Positions 28,031-37,892 are shown, counted from the stretch's first letter. The stretch: DNA of 64,000 nucleotides from a bacterium (GCA_024742755.1 JANSXW010000015.1:1-64000), one strand, 5' to 3'. The notes: generated from the sequence alone by a model not told the origin. Numbers and translations are program-made.

Positions 28031-29583
28031 TGATAAACCTAAACCCACTTTCAAGGACCGCTCAATGGATTAAAGCTGCCCTTTTCTGTATAGGAGTAGT
28101 TGCGGGCTTTGCTGCCTGTACTAATACTCCCGGGCAGAAAACCGGGGTCTTTAACGTCCGCGACTTCGGCGCTACCGGAGACGGAACTACCCTGGAAACA
28201 GCCGCCTTCCAGAAAGCATTGGATGCCACCTCCGAAGCAGGCGGCAAGCTCCTTGTACCGAAGGGGAAGTACCTCATTGGCACGATCTATCTGAAGGACA
28301 ATACCGTATTTGAACTACTGCCGGGTGCCACGCTTCTGGGTTCCGCCAATCTTGCGGATTATGACAGTCTGTACTGGGGCCACAACGAGGACCGTACGCC
28401 TTACCACCTCATCGTTGCCCAAAATGCTAAGAACGTTACCATTCAGGGCAGAGGCACTATTGACGGACAAGGGAAGAATTGGTATGACCATACGGATGTC
28501 AAACCGAGATGGATGAAAAAACAGGTTCGCCGACCCTCCCCGATGGTCGAGTTTGACCACTGCGAAAATGTACGGGTGTCGGGCATTACGCTAACCAATG
28601 CTGCAGGCTGGACCTTGCATGCCTTCAACTCAGACCACATAGTCGTGGATGGTATCCGGCTGATAAACAACCTCTATGGCCCCAACAACGATGGGATTGA
28701 CGTAACGGGCTGCAATGACGTCATGGTTTCCAATTGCTATATTAAAACCTGCGATGATGCCGTTTGTGTCAAAACGACTACGGACAGCCGAACTTCCTCC
28801 AACGTCACAGTGACCAACTGCATCATGCAGACAACCTGTGTCGCGCTAAAGTGTGGAGAGACCTCAAAACGGATTAGTGACCTGACTTTTTCCAATTGCG
28901 TGATTACGAAATCTTCCAGGGCTTTTGGCATCTACGCCACCTGGGGCGGTGATGTGGAAAAAGTCAATGTCAGCAACATCATCGCCAATACCAATGCCCC
29001 ACTCGTACTTAACCGCCCGTTCCAAATCAGCGCTTGGGATGCCTACAGCCGCGAAGGAGAATTCCTCCGTGAAGGCGGCAATGTGCGCAATATAACGGTC
29101 AGCAATTTTACGGCTACCACACAGGGCCGCATTCTGATCACCGCGAATCACGGAAAAAGAGTGGAGAATATTAACCTCAGGGACATTCGGTTGATCTATC
29201 CTTACATCGAAAATCCAGGTGATTATGCTTTTGAAGCAACAAGCAATCAATTCAGAGGCATCGAAAAAGAAGCCATGGCGGCTAACGCGGCTATTGTAGC
29301 CTCCAACGTCCGGAATTTATCCCTCGACGGCTTATTTATTGACTGGAACCAGAGCGATACGATACCGCAGGAATGGCAGCACCCCGAGCGTATTGAGAAT
29401 GGAAAAATGGACAAAGTACACCTTCCTATCTATGACCGGGTGAAGATGGCCGAGTTTCATGCCTTTTATGGTAATAATGTGGAGGGCGGATACCTCTTTG
29501 CTCCAATGGCTAAGGCATCTGCGCCAGATCTCCCTGCTTTTGTAATGAAAGGCTCTGACCTCCAAATCTCGTCAAACCGATAA
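28027..29583 (+). CDS. GH28-like lipoprotein, atypical active site
   Basis: 518 residues with lipobox FAAC (C31). It is a right-handed beta-helix that begins DFGATGDGTTLETAAFQKAL. Catalytic-region landmarks are NDGID (221-225) and DD (243-244). The GHG segment of GH28 is replaced by TTCVALKCGETS (269-280), so the expected histidine is absent. It may use a different residue or be a divergent subfamily. It overlaps the GH43-like gene by four bases and is followed by 29624-32107. Confidence 0.85.
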   Translation: MMINLNPLSRTAQWIKAALFCIGVVAGFAACTNTPGQKTGVFNVRDFGATGDGTTLETAAFQKALDATSEAGGKLLVPKGKYLIGTIYLKDNTVFELLPGATLLGSANLADYDSLYWGHNEDRTPYHLIVAQNAKNVTIQGRGTIDGQGKNWYDHTDVKPRWMKKQVRRPSPMVEFDHCENVRVSGITLTNAAGWTLHAFNSDHIVVDGIRLINNLYGPNNDGIDVTGCNDVMVSNCYIKTCDDAVCVKTTTDSRTSSNVTVTNCIMQTTCVALKCGETSKRISDLTFSNCVITKSSRAFGIYATWGGDVEKVNVSNIIANTNAPLVLNRPFQISAWDAYSREGEFLREGGNVRNITVSNFTATTQGRILITANHGKRVENINLRDIRLIYPYIENPGDYAFEATSNQFRGIEKEAMAANAAIVASNVRNLSLDGLFIDWNQSDTIPQEWQHPERIENGKMDKVHLPIYDRVKMAEFHAFYGNNVEGGYLFAPMAKASAPDLPAFVMKGSDLQISSNR

Positions 29584-29623
29584 CTTGAATCCACGCAATT
29601 CCACCAAGCCAACAAAAGACATT

Positions 29624-32107
29624 ATGCTTTTAAAAAATAGCTGCCTATTCCTGCTGGTTGCGCTTGTATTGAGTTTTCAGAAAAGCTGTAGCGTTCCGGG
29701 AGCGACCGACAACGCTATTGATTCTGCGCCCATACAACTCAGCGGCATCTACCCCCACCTCGCCTACTACAACCAGGAAGGCGAGTGCGGCACCGGAGCA
29801 GTTGTCCCTTGGGCCGACCGGCTTTGGGTCATCACCTACGGTCCCCACCTACCCAACGGCTCTACCGATAAGCTTTACGAAATTACACCAGACCTGAAGC
29901 AGGTGGTACGTGAGGAAAGCATCGGTGGCACCCCCGCCAACCGGATGATACACACCGAAAGCCAACAACTGTTCATTGGGCCCTATGCCATTGACCAGAA
30001 GCGGCGGGTCAGCGCCATTCCCTATAAAAAAATGCCAGGAAGGCATACCGGTACGGCCCGCCATCTGGAACAACCGGAAGAAAAGATTTACTACGGCACT
30101 ATGGAAGAAGGCTTCTACGAGGTCGATGTAAAAACATTGGAAGTAAAGGAGCTGTACCAGGATGCCAATGGTCTCAAAGGCGATGAATACAGTACCCTTT
30201 TACCGGGTGCGCATGGCAAAGGGCTCTACTCCGGTCAGGGAGTACTGGTCTATTCCAACAATGGGGAGCCCTCCGAAGAAGCGCTGAAACAATTCGATAT
30301 CCCTTCCGGCGTATTAGCGGAGTGGGATGGCATAGATTGGAAAACCGTACGTAGGGCCCAATTTGTGGAAGTCACCGGACCAGGCGGCATTCATGGCAAT
30401 GCGAACCCTGCAACCGATCCTATCTGGGCTACCGGGTGGGATCATAAGTCGGTTTTGCTTGGTGTACGTGATGCAGATATTGGGTGGAAATTTTACCGAT
30501 TGCCCAAAGCCAGCCACAGCTACGATGGAGCCCACGGCTGGAATACGGAATGGCCCCGGATCCGCGATGCAGGCACCGAAGATCAGCCCGACTACCTGAT
30601 GACTATGCACGGGATGTTCTGGCGCTTTCCGGGAAGCTTCACCGCAAATAATAGCGCCGGGCTCCGCCCACGGTCAGCCTACTTAAAAGTTATTGGCGAC
30701 TTCGCACGCTGGAAGGATCAGCTGGTTTTTGGATGTGATGATTCCGCTCAAAAGGAATTTCTCAACAAACGCAAAGTCAAAGGGGGTATTGAAGGGCCCG
30801 GCCAGTCCAATTCCAATCTCTGGTTTACCGACCTTGATACGCCCGACCAACTGGGCCCCAATACCGCCGCCGGAGCCGTTTGGTTGGAAGAACCTGTAAC
30901 AGCCAACAGGCCATCCGAGCCTTTCCTATTCGCTGGCTGGCCAAAACGAAGCTGCTGGGTGCAAAATGCAGGGGACGCAACCGTAACTTTTACCTTTGAA
31001 ACAGATGTTGATGGAACAGGAGACTGGCAACCACTAACTACCCAAACCCTGAAAGCAGGTGAAAATGCGCGGGTGACTTTCGATCAGGACCAAAGTGGAG
31101 AATGGATAAGGGTGAAAACAGATCATGAGACCATTGCCACCGCTCATTTCTACTACGCAGATGAAGAGAAACGCAGCACGCAGGCAGACCCAATATTCGC
31201 TGGCCTCGCCGCTGTCGATCAACCTAATGTGCAGGGTGGACTGCTTTACGGGCTGGGCGACAACCGCCGAAGCTTAGGGGTGGCTGCAACCCACTTTTCA
31301 GGCACTCAGCCCGGTGAGTACCGCTACTACGCACTCAACGAAAAGCTGGAACTGCAACCTAAAGAAGATCCGAAAATGCTGGATTTCATCACGGCGAAAT
31401 TTGCCATCCCAAAAGATGTCGTCACAGTAGAAGAAAGTTCCGTTTTGGTGGTCGATGACTCCGGAAGGCGATGGCGTTTCCCACTTGGAGACCCCAAGTT
31501 TTCCGAATTGACGGATGCCGGAAGGTTGCGGATCGCCCGGGAGGTAGCCACTGAGCGCGACCTGCTCAACCTGCACGGCACCTTTTATGAACTACCGGCG
31601 GAAAACGCCGATGGCTTTGCTAAGGTCCGCCCAGTCGCTTCTCACTCCTTCCGCATCCATGATTACGCCAGTTACCGTGGATTGCTGGTGATGACTGGAA
31701 TTGACCCCACTGCCGGAAAAGATAACGAGCATGTGATTGTCTCAGCAGATGAAAAAGCAGCCGTTTGGGCAGGAGCCATTGATGATTTGTGGAAACTTGG
31801 TAAGCCCACAGGGCAAGGTGGCCCCTGGAAAAACACCGAAGTCAACGCCGGGGCCCCATCCGATCCTTACCTTATTGGTTTTTTCGACCGCCGCCGCCTT
31901 GAGCTATCCCATCAATCCAACAAGCCTGTCAACTTCACCATTGAGGTGGAACCTGTTGGCCATGGGCCCTGGATGGAATACCAGCGGGTCACGGTAGCCC
32001 CCGGCGAAACGTATACTCATCAGTTCCCGGCAGATTTCCAGGCACGTTGGATTCGGTTTAGGACAGATCAGAATACAACGGCTACCGCCTGGCTGGTTTA
32101 TGATTAG
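29624..32107 (+). CDS. Large secreted lipoprotein, unknown, with duplicated C-terminal domains
   Basis: 827 residues from the ATG at 29624. The signal includes a possible lipobox (FQKSC). Residues 30 to about 430 look like propeller blades: GAVVPWADRLWVITYGPHL, YYGTMEEGFYEVDVKTLEV and WFTDLDTPDQLGPNTAAGAVW. Two similar units follow: SEPFLFAGWPKRSCWVQNAG to EWIRVKTDHETIATAHFYY, and SDPYLIGFFDRRRLELSHQS to RWIRFRTDQNTTATAWLVYD. I recognise no catalytic family. Its position after GH43-like and GH28-like genes suggests a role in glycan binding or cleavage; that is inference. Confidence 0.75.
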   Translation: MLLKNSCLFLLVALVLSFQKSCSVPGATDNAIDSAPIQLSGIYPHLAYYNQEGECGTGAVVPWADRLWVITYGPHLPNGSTDKLYEITPDLKQVVREESIGGTPANRMIHTESQQLFIGPYAIDQKRRVSAIPYKKMPGRHTGTARHLEQPEEKIYYGTMEEGFYEVDVKTLEVKELYQDANGLKGDEYSTLLPGAHGKGLYSGQGVLVYSNNGEPSEEALKQFDIPSGVLAEWDGIDWKTVRRAQFVEVTGPGGIHGNANPATDPIWATGWDHKSVLLGVRDADIGWKFYRLPKASHSYDGAHGWNTEWPRIRDAGTEDQPDYLMTMHGMFWRFPGSFTANNSAGLRPRSAYLKVIGDFARWKDQLVFGCDDSAQKEFLNKRKVKGGIEGPGQSNSNLWFTDLDTPDQLGPNTAAGAVWLEEPVTANRPSEPFLFAGWPKRSCWVQNAGDATVTFTFETDVDGTGDWQPLTTQTLKAGENARVTFDQDQSGEWIRVKTDHETIATAHFYYADEEKRSTQADPIFAGLAAVDQPNVQGGLLYGLGDNRRSLGVAATHFSGTQPGEYRYYALNEKLELQPKEDPKMLDFITAKFAIPKDVVTVEESSVLVVDDSGRRWRFPLGDPKFSELTDAGRLRIAREVATERDLLNLHGTFYELPAENADGFAKVRPVASHSFRIHDYASYRGLLVMTGIDPTAGKDNEHVIVSADEKAAVWAGAIDDLWKLGKPTGQGGPWKNTEVNAGAPSDPYLIGFFDRRRLELSHQSNKPVNFTIEVEPVGHGPWMEYQRVTVAPGETYTHQFPADFQARWIRFRTDQNTTATAWLVYD

Positions 32108-32288
32108 CGGAAACACTTTGAGCCGGATAGGTGGGAAGTGGATGGCACCGGGGCTTTCTTGCTTCATTCAGGTGGCGCCTTTTGAGTCGCGACCTGACAA
32201 AGCACTGTCTCAGGCTGCCCCCTGACAACTATCGGGGCCTAATCGCCGCCTGAGTTAATGCGAAGAATCAAAGTAAATCTATTCAAAC

Positions 32289-33890
32289 ATGAAATACGCT
32301 TTTCACTTATTGTTTATCGCATTAGCAAGTCTGGCCCTGACCTCTTGCAATCAGGAAAAGACAACAGGCTCCTCAGAAGCCCCACCCAACATCGTTTTTA
32401 TCCTCGCCGATGACTTCGGTTGGAAAGACGTCAGCTACAATGGCTCTGATTATTACGAGACACCCAACATCGACCGGATCGCAAAGGAAGGTTTTTGTTT
32501 TACTAATGGCTATGCGGCTTGTCAGGTGTGCAGCCCCTCACGGGCTAGTATTATGACGGGAAAGTTTCCGGCACGGCATGGTATTACCGATTGGATTGGC
32601 GCTCGGACGGACACCGCCTGGCGGAGCGCGGGTCGTAATAGCCAACTGCTACCTCCTGAGTATGAACGGTCTTTAAGCCCTGCGGACACCACACTCGCCG
32701 AGGCCTTCAAAGCGGCAGGCTACCAGACATTCTTCGCCGGCAAATGGCATCTGGGCAACCAAGGCTCCTGGCCGGAAGACCACGGTTTCGACATCAACAA
32801 AGGCGGCTGGGAAAAAGGCTCGCCCATCGGCGGGTTCTTCTCGCCCTGGACCAACCCTAGTCTTGAGAACCGACAGGCTGGGGAAAACTTATCCTTAAGG
32901 CTGGCAGACGAAACCGTCAACTTTCTGCAAACCCATCACCCGGACTCCACCGGGCAGCCATTCTTTGCTTTTCTGTCCTTTTACGCCGTCCACTCCCCCA
33001 TTCAAACCACGGAGAAAAAATGGGCGAAATACCGCGCAAAAGCCGACCGGCAGGGCATCGCGCCGAGCGGTTATGAAATGGGCCACTTCCTCCCCATCCG
33101 GCAAGTGCAGGACAACCCCATTTACGCCGGATTGGTGGAAACCATGGACGAAGCAGTTGGCAAGGTGCTCCGCGGATTGGACGAGCTGGGGCTGACAGAA
33201 AACACCATCGTGGTATTCACCTCCGATAACGGTGGGGTGGCTGCCGGAGATGCCTTTTCTACCTCCAACCTGCCCCTGCGCGGCGGTAAAGGGTATCAGT
33301 ACGAAGGGGGCATCCGGGAGCCTTACCTAATCAAAGTCCCATGGATGAAAGCAGCGCCAGCTGAAATCGCTGCGCCTGCCACCGGCACCGACTTCTACCC
33401 CACCCTGCTGGAACTGGCTGGACTTTCACCTTTACCCCATCAACACCAAGATGGGATTAGCCTGGTACCCGCCCTCGAAGGCAGAGCAATTCTCGAACGC
33501 CCGTTGATCTGGCATTACCCGCACTACGGGAATCAGGGTGGAGAACCTTCCTCTATCATCCGTAGGGGCGATTGGAAATTGATCCAATACTACGAAAGCG
33601 ACAAACAGGAATTATTCAATTTATCAACGGATTTGGAAGAGCAGCAAAACCTGGTAATGAAGCATCCTGAAATTGCAGAACGCCTGCATGAGGAGTTGTT
33701 TGATTACTTAAATAGCGTAGGCGCAAGGTTCCCTCGGAAAGACCCGCTCTACGATGCCCAAAAAGAGCAAGCTTACCTGCACAGTATCGAAAACAAGCTG
33801 CTTCCGCGCTTGGAAGAGAAACGGCAGCACATCCTTTCCCCTGATTTTGATGCGGGGGATTGGTGGGGCAGTCAGGTAATAAAGGATTAA
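32289..33890 (+). CDS. Formylglycine-type sulfatase lipoprotein (CSPSR)
   Basis: 533 residues with lipobox ALTSC (C20). LADDFGWKDVSYNGSDYYETP is the metal start. CSPSR (C81) is followed by ASIMTGKFPARHG, and FTSDNGGVA holds the second metal ligands. The insert between them (WIGARTDTAWRSAGRN) and the long C-terminus resemble the S1_16-like group of marine sulfatases, but the subfamily is not secure. It is preceded by 181 bases without genes and followed by the truncated methyltransferase. Confidence 0.92.
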   Translation: MKYAFHLLFIALASLALTSCNQEKTTGSSEAPPNIVFILADDFGWKDVSYNGSDYYETPNIDRIAKEGFCFTNGYAACQVCSPSRASIMTGKFPARHGITDWIGARTDTAWRSAGRNSQLLPPEYERSLSPADTTLAEAFKAAGYQTFFAGKWHLGNQGSWPEDHGFDINKGGWEKGSPIGGFFSPWTNPSLENRQAGENLSLRLADETVNFLQTHHPDSTGQPFFAFLSFYAVHSPIQTTEKKWAKYRAKADRQGIAPSGYEMGHFLPIRQVQDNPIYAGLVETMDEAVGKVLRGLDELGLTENTIVVFTSDNGGVAAGDAFSTSNLPLRGGKGYQYEGGIREPYLIKVPWMKAAPAEIAAPATGTDFYPTLLELAGLSPLPHQHQDGISLVPALEGRAILERPLIWHYPHYGNQGGEPSSIIRRGDWKLIQYYESDKQELFNLSTDLEEQQNLVMKHPEIAERLHEELFDYLNSVGARFPRKDPLYDAQKEQAYLHSIENKLLPRLEEKRQHILSPDFDAGDWWGSQVIKD

Positions 33891-33939
33891 GAGGTGCTAT
33901 GCCAGCATCTCAAGGATACGATTTACCAAAAATTGAACA

Positions 33940-34177
33940 ATGAATGTAAAGTATGATATCATCGGAAAAAACTACAATGTAACCAGAAAGGCGGACCCTT
34001 TCTTAACCCAGCAAATGCTGGCACACCTTCAACCGAAAGGGGATGGCGTTTACCTGGATATCGGATGCGGAACCGGGAATTATACCCGTGAATTCCAAGA
34101 ACAAGGCTATCGCTTTATTGGAATTGACCCTTCCCAGAGAATGCTTAATGAGGCACAATTGGAAAAAAACAGGAATT
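33940..34177 (+). pseudogene. Truncated class I SAM methyltransferase
   Basis: The frame starts with an ATG at 33940 and reads NVKYDIIGKNYNVTRKADPF, then the SAM-binding motif VYLDIGCGTGNYTREF and GIDPSQRMLNEA. After residue 79 it merges into the start of the acetyltransferase gene in another frame and stops at 34269. About two thirds of a methyltransferase is missing. The join falls within AATTGGAAAAAAACAGG near 34158-34174. It is probably a deletion scar. Confidence 0.7.
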
Positions 34178-34705
34178 ATGATTCAACTTCGGCCCGCAAC
34201 ACTGCAAGATCTGGCGCTGCTCGAGTATTGGGACACCCAGCCCCACGTCATAGCCTGCGACCCCGATAGCGATTGGAACTGGAAAGTGGAACTCCGCCGA
34301 AGTCCAGCCTGGCGGGAACAACTGATCGCTGAGTTAAATACAGAACCCCTTGGTATGATTCAAATTATTGACCCTTCAGAGGAGGAAACGAAATACTGGG
34401 GACAGGTAGAGCCAAACAAAAGGGCAATTGATATTTGGATAGATGATGCGTCCAACCTCAACCAAGGCTATGGAACGATCATGATGAAATTAGCCATAGA
34501 ACGATGCTTCGCCGACCCTAAGGTAACTTCTATCCTGATTGACCCCTTAAAATCGAATACCAAGGCACACCGGTTCTACGAGCGGCTTGGCTTTGAGTTT
34601 TTGGAAGAAAGGCAATTTGAGGATTCCGTATGCTTCGTATATGAATTGAAAAGGAAGTCCTGGCTGGGCAGGCATTACAAGGGAGGCTCAAAAAGGTCAT
34701 TCTGA
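34178..34705 (+). CDS. GNAT N-acetyltransferase (AAC(6')-like)
   Basis: 175 residues from ATG 34178 (MIQLRPATLQDLALLEYWD). The acetyl-CoA loop region is NLNQGYGTIMMKLAIERCF, followed by DPLKSNTKAHRFYERLGFEF, both typical of GNAT enzymes, especially the aminoglycoside 6'-acetyltransferase-like group with an extended N-terminus. The real substrate is unknown and drug resistance should not be assumed. Its start is fused to the truncated methyltransferase, so its own upstream control region has probably been replaced. Confidence 0.85.
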   Translation: MIQLRPATLQDLALLEYWDTQPHVIACDPDSDWNWKVELRRSPAWREQLIAELNTEPLGMIQIIDPSEEETKYWGQVEPNKRAIDIWIDDASNLNQGYGTIMMKLAIERCFADPKVTSILIDPLKSNTKAHRFYERLGFEFLEERQFEDSVCFVYELKRKSWLGRHYKGGSKRSF

Positions 34706-34783
34706 GGCGAACTGAGTTCATCCAACTTGATACGACGGGTCAAAAATGGTGTAACAATTCGACCCCCTCAAAAAAAATGTAAT

Positions 34784-36331
34784 ATGCCAATTCGCAGCGG
34801 ACAACTTTCCTTTTCCTTATCCAAGCCCCACTTTTCCCTATTCATTACACTACTGCTTGCATTGGTTTTTAATCAGGTGGTGGCTCAAAATGGTGCTTTT
34901 CGCATTACCGATTACGGCGCAGTGGGTGATGGCACAACCTTGACCACTCAGGCCATACAGGCCGCCATTGATGCCGCAGCGGAGGTTGGTGGCGGCAGAG
35001 TCATCATTCCACCAGGAAAATACCTCACTGGCGGTATAGAACTGCGCGACAATATCATCTTCGAACTTCAGGGTGGAGCCACCCTGCTCGGTACCAACCA
35101 ACTCGAGGCCTACGCCACTCATGAAGGAACCGATCAACATGGCAAAGCCATACAAAGACGCTATCTCGTTTCCATCACGGGAGTTAAGAACGTCCTCATC
35201 GAAGGCAAAGGCACCATCGACGGACAAGGGAAATTCTACTGGGAAACACCGGCTTCTCCCCCACCGCAGTGGATCAAAGCGAAGACGCCCCGGCCTAATG
35301 CACTTCTGGAAGTAGCCGATTCTGAAAATATCACCATCCGCGACATCACTCTAACTAATTCGCCCAATTGGACCTGCCACATCATGCACAGTCAGGACGT
35401 GGTAGTCGATGGCATTCGGATCATAAACGACCTCTTTGCCCCCAATGCCGATGGGATCGACATCACCGGCAGTCAAAGGGTGCGGGTCACCAACTGCGAC
35501 ATTACCACCTGTGATGATGCCATTGTCCTGAAAACCTGGAAAAACGGGCAACCCTGCGAGGACGTAACCGTGACCAACTGCACCCTGGAAACGCTCTGCG
35601 CAGCCCTCAAGCTCGGCACCGAATCCTACGCCGACTACCGACGGATTACTTTTAGCAACTGCGCTGTTCGGGCGGCTTCCCGTCTGTTTGCCATTTACGT
35701 TCGGGACGGAGCGACGGTGGAAGATGTCTTGGTCAGCAATATCACGGGGAGTACCAAAGCGCCGCTGGTCCTAAACCGCCCCATCCAGTTGATGATCGCT
35801 AAGAGGACTCCCGAATCACCGGTCGGGCGCATTCGTAACGTCAGCATCGACCAGGTGAGCTGCGAAACCGATGGGCGCATACTGCTTACCTCTATAGAAC
35901 CCGATCACCTATCAGACATTCGCATCCGGGACCTACACCTCCGCTATCCATTTGTGGAAGACCCTACAGCGCCGGGTACAGACATCAAGAGTGCACAGTT
36001 CCCTACTAGTTTACCTGATGTCCTCACCGCCAAAGCCGCTATCGTCGCCAAAAACCTTTCCAATCTTCAACTGGAAACAATAACCATCACCTGGCCGGAA
36101 GATTCTGTGCCCGAAGGCTGGCGAATCCCCGTCCGGATCATCAACGGAGACTTCAACCGGAAATTCCGCTACGACTATCAGCAGCCCAAACAGACCGAGC
36201 TTAGCGTCTTCTGGGGCGAAAACCTCAGCGGTGGCAGACTGGTGATCCCGGACGCAGAGCCTTCTTCCCCCGAGGTAAAGAAAGTGGAAATAAACAATGC
36301 TTCCATTCAGTACCACGCTACAAAACGATAG
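34784..36331 (+). CDS. GH28-like secreted protein, atypical active site
   Basis: 515 residues from ATG 34784. The signal peptide ends near VVAQN. It is a beta-helix beginning DYGAVGDGTTLTTQAIQAAI, with NADGID (221-226) and DD (244-245). The GHG position reads LCAALKLGTE (271-280), without histidine, as in 28027-29583. The two share many stretches (LLGTNQLEAY against LLGSANLADY) and are clear paralogues, while the GH28 at 14330 keeps CHG. It probably cleaves or binds a uronic-acid polymer. Confidence 0.85.
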   Translation: MPIRSGQLSFSLSKPHFSLFITLLLALVFNQVVAQNGAFRITDYGAVGDGTTLTTQAIQAAIDAAAEVGGGRVIIPPGKYLTGGIELRDNIIFELQGGATLLGTNQLEAYATHEGTDQHGKAIQRRYLVSITGVKNVLIEGKGTIDGQGKFYWETPASPPPQWIKAKTPRPNALLEVADSENITIRDITLTNSPNWTCHIMHSQDVVVDGIRIINDLFAPNADGIDITGSQRVRVTNCDITTCDDAIVLKTWKNGQPCEDVTVTNCTLETLCAALKLGTESYADYRRITFSNCAVRAASRLFAIYVRDGATVEDVLVSNITGSTKAPLVLNRPIQLMIAKRTPESPVGRIRNVSIDQVSCETDGRILLTSIEPDHLSDIRIRDLHLRYPFVEDPTAPGTDIKSAQFPTSLPDVLTAKAAIVAKNLSNLQLETITITWPEDSVPEGWRIPVRIINGDFNRKFRYDYQQPKQTELSVFWGENLSGGRLVIPDAEPSSPEVKKVEINNASIQYHATKR

Positions 36332-36505
36332 ATCCCCCCGGTCCGTATAGTTAGTTGAGGCTTTCTTTTATCCAGGGGAAGTAATACCCTACTATTCCCC
36401 ACATCAAATTTTGAAGCTTACTTTATGCTTAACTTTTTCTACTTTGCGTGAAGCCAATCCCCACTTCAAGCCACACCTGAGCCAGCCGGCGTTAAACACC
36501 TGTTT

Positions 36506-36715
36506 ATGAAATTCTTACACAGTACCGTCTTTCTTTACCTCACTGTGACCATCAGCAACATATTGCTTACCGGTTCGATACTCGCTCAGAAAACGCCCCC
36601 CAATATCATCCTGATCATGGCTGATGACCTGGGCTACGAAACCTTAACCTGCAATGGAGGAGAATCCTATCAAACACCTCAATTGACCGGTTTTTTGATG
36701 ACAATCCATAGTTGA
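36506..36715 (+). pseudogene. N-terminal remnant of a sulfatase
   Basis: A signal peptide (ends SILAQ) is followed by PPNIILIMADDLGYETLTCN, the metal-binding start of an S1 sulfatase, then GGESYQTPQL. The frame then leaves the family sequence and stops after TGFLMTIHS. The catalytic CxPxR region and all that follows are missing. Only about 60 residues of a 500-residue enzyme remain, directly upstream of another broken gene. Confidence 0.8.
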
Positions 36716-36752
36716 AACGACCTCTTGTTGTAAAGGATAAAACCGTTTCTGA

Positions 36753-37861
36753 ATGGAAAACCCTGTTTTGAAGACCTCAATATTGCTATGCGTTGCACTC
36801 CTGACCGGACTGATCTCACCTGGCTGCAACCCAACTGAGCCCAAGGCGGAAACCGCCGTGCCGACAGCCCCGTCAAAGGATAACGGCCGTCTCCTTGGCG
36901 CTTACTATTTCGGTTCAGGCTATTTTACTTTAGTGCCTGAAAACATCCGCCATGACCTGGATGAAATGAAAGCGCTCAGCACCGATATCGTTTGTATTGG
37001 TATTACCGAAGGTGATACTAAGTACAATGAAGGCAATATCCGCTTCATTATTGAAGAAGCTCATCAACGGGACATGCAGGTCTTTGCCGTACCTTCGCGC
37101 ATGGCTGGCATTACCGCCGGGCAGCCCATCGAACCACCGCTCTTTGGTTACCATCACCCCGAAACAGCGGTGCTCAGGAAAGATGGCACACCGGTTGTGC
37201 GCAAAACGCATGGCATACTCAGCAGCTTTTACCACCCGGAGGTCAAAACTACTTCATTGAAACCACCTCAAAGATGCTGAAACAGTTTGATCTGGACGGC
37301 ATCATCTGGGATGAGCCCAAATCCACCTGGTGGGAATGGCAGGACTTTTCTGAACTGGCACTGAAAGACAATGCGGAAGGCGACTACGTAAAGTATATGG
37401 AAGACTTTGCGGAATTCTTTTCGGAAATCAATGATACGCTCAAAGCCCAGCAACCCGACCTGACCATCGTCCACTTCGATGAGGCGTGCCGGGATGATAC
37501 CGTTGTCAATGTTTCGGCGACTATACGGCCTCTTGATTTCTTTGGTACGGATGGCAAACCGTACCCCCTCACTAAGACCGAAAATATCACCAACCGGGAT
37601 ACAAAGGTGCTCCCCAAATACGGAGAGCGCTACCTCAAAGCCGGACGGGAAAACAGCCTTAAAACCATGATGCTGGTAGAGAATCAGCGCATGAGCAAAG
37701 CCGAAGTGGACAAAATGGACGCTGCTCTTTCCAATATCATGAAGATGGACGTGGACTTGCTGCTCTACTATTACTATGGATTTTACGATGAAGATCCGGA
37801 ATACAAAATGGATGTCATCCGAAAGCATATTCCGAAGTTCAAAACCCAGGCTGTTCAGTAA
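36753..37861 (+). pseudogene. Frameshifted TIM-barrel-like lipoprotein, unknown family
   Basis: The first part (36753-37280) has a signal with lipobox SPGC, then YYFGSGYFTLVPENIRHDLD, GITEGDTKYNEGNIRFI and SSFYHPEV. The second part, in another frame, continues FIETTSKMLKQFDLDGIIWD and DFFGTDGKPYPL to the stop at 37861. Joined, they make one protein of about 369 residues shaped like a glycoside hydrolase barrel (alternating strands, IIWDEPK near the middle). The shift lies near 37240-37256, in the GTCAAAACTAC stretch. I cannot name the family. Confidence 0.75.
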
Positions 37862-37892
37862 AGCGAAGTTTTGGCCCTAAAACAATAAGATA

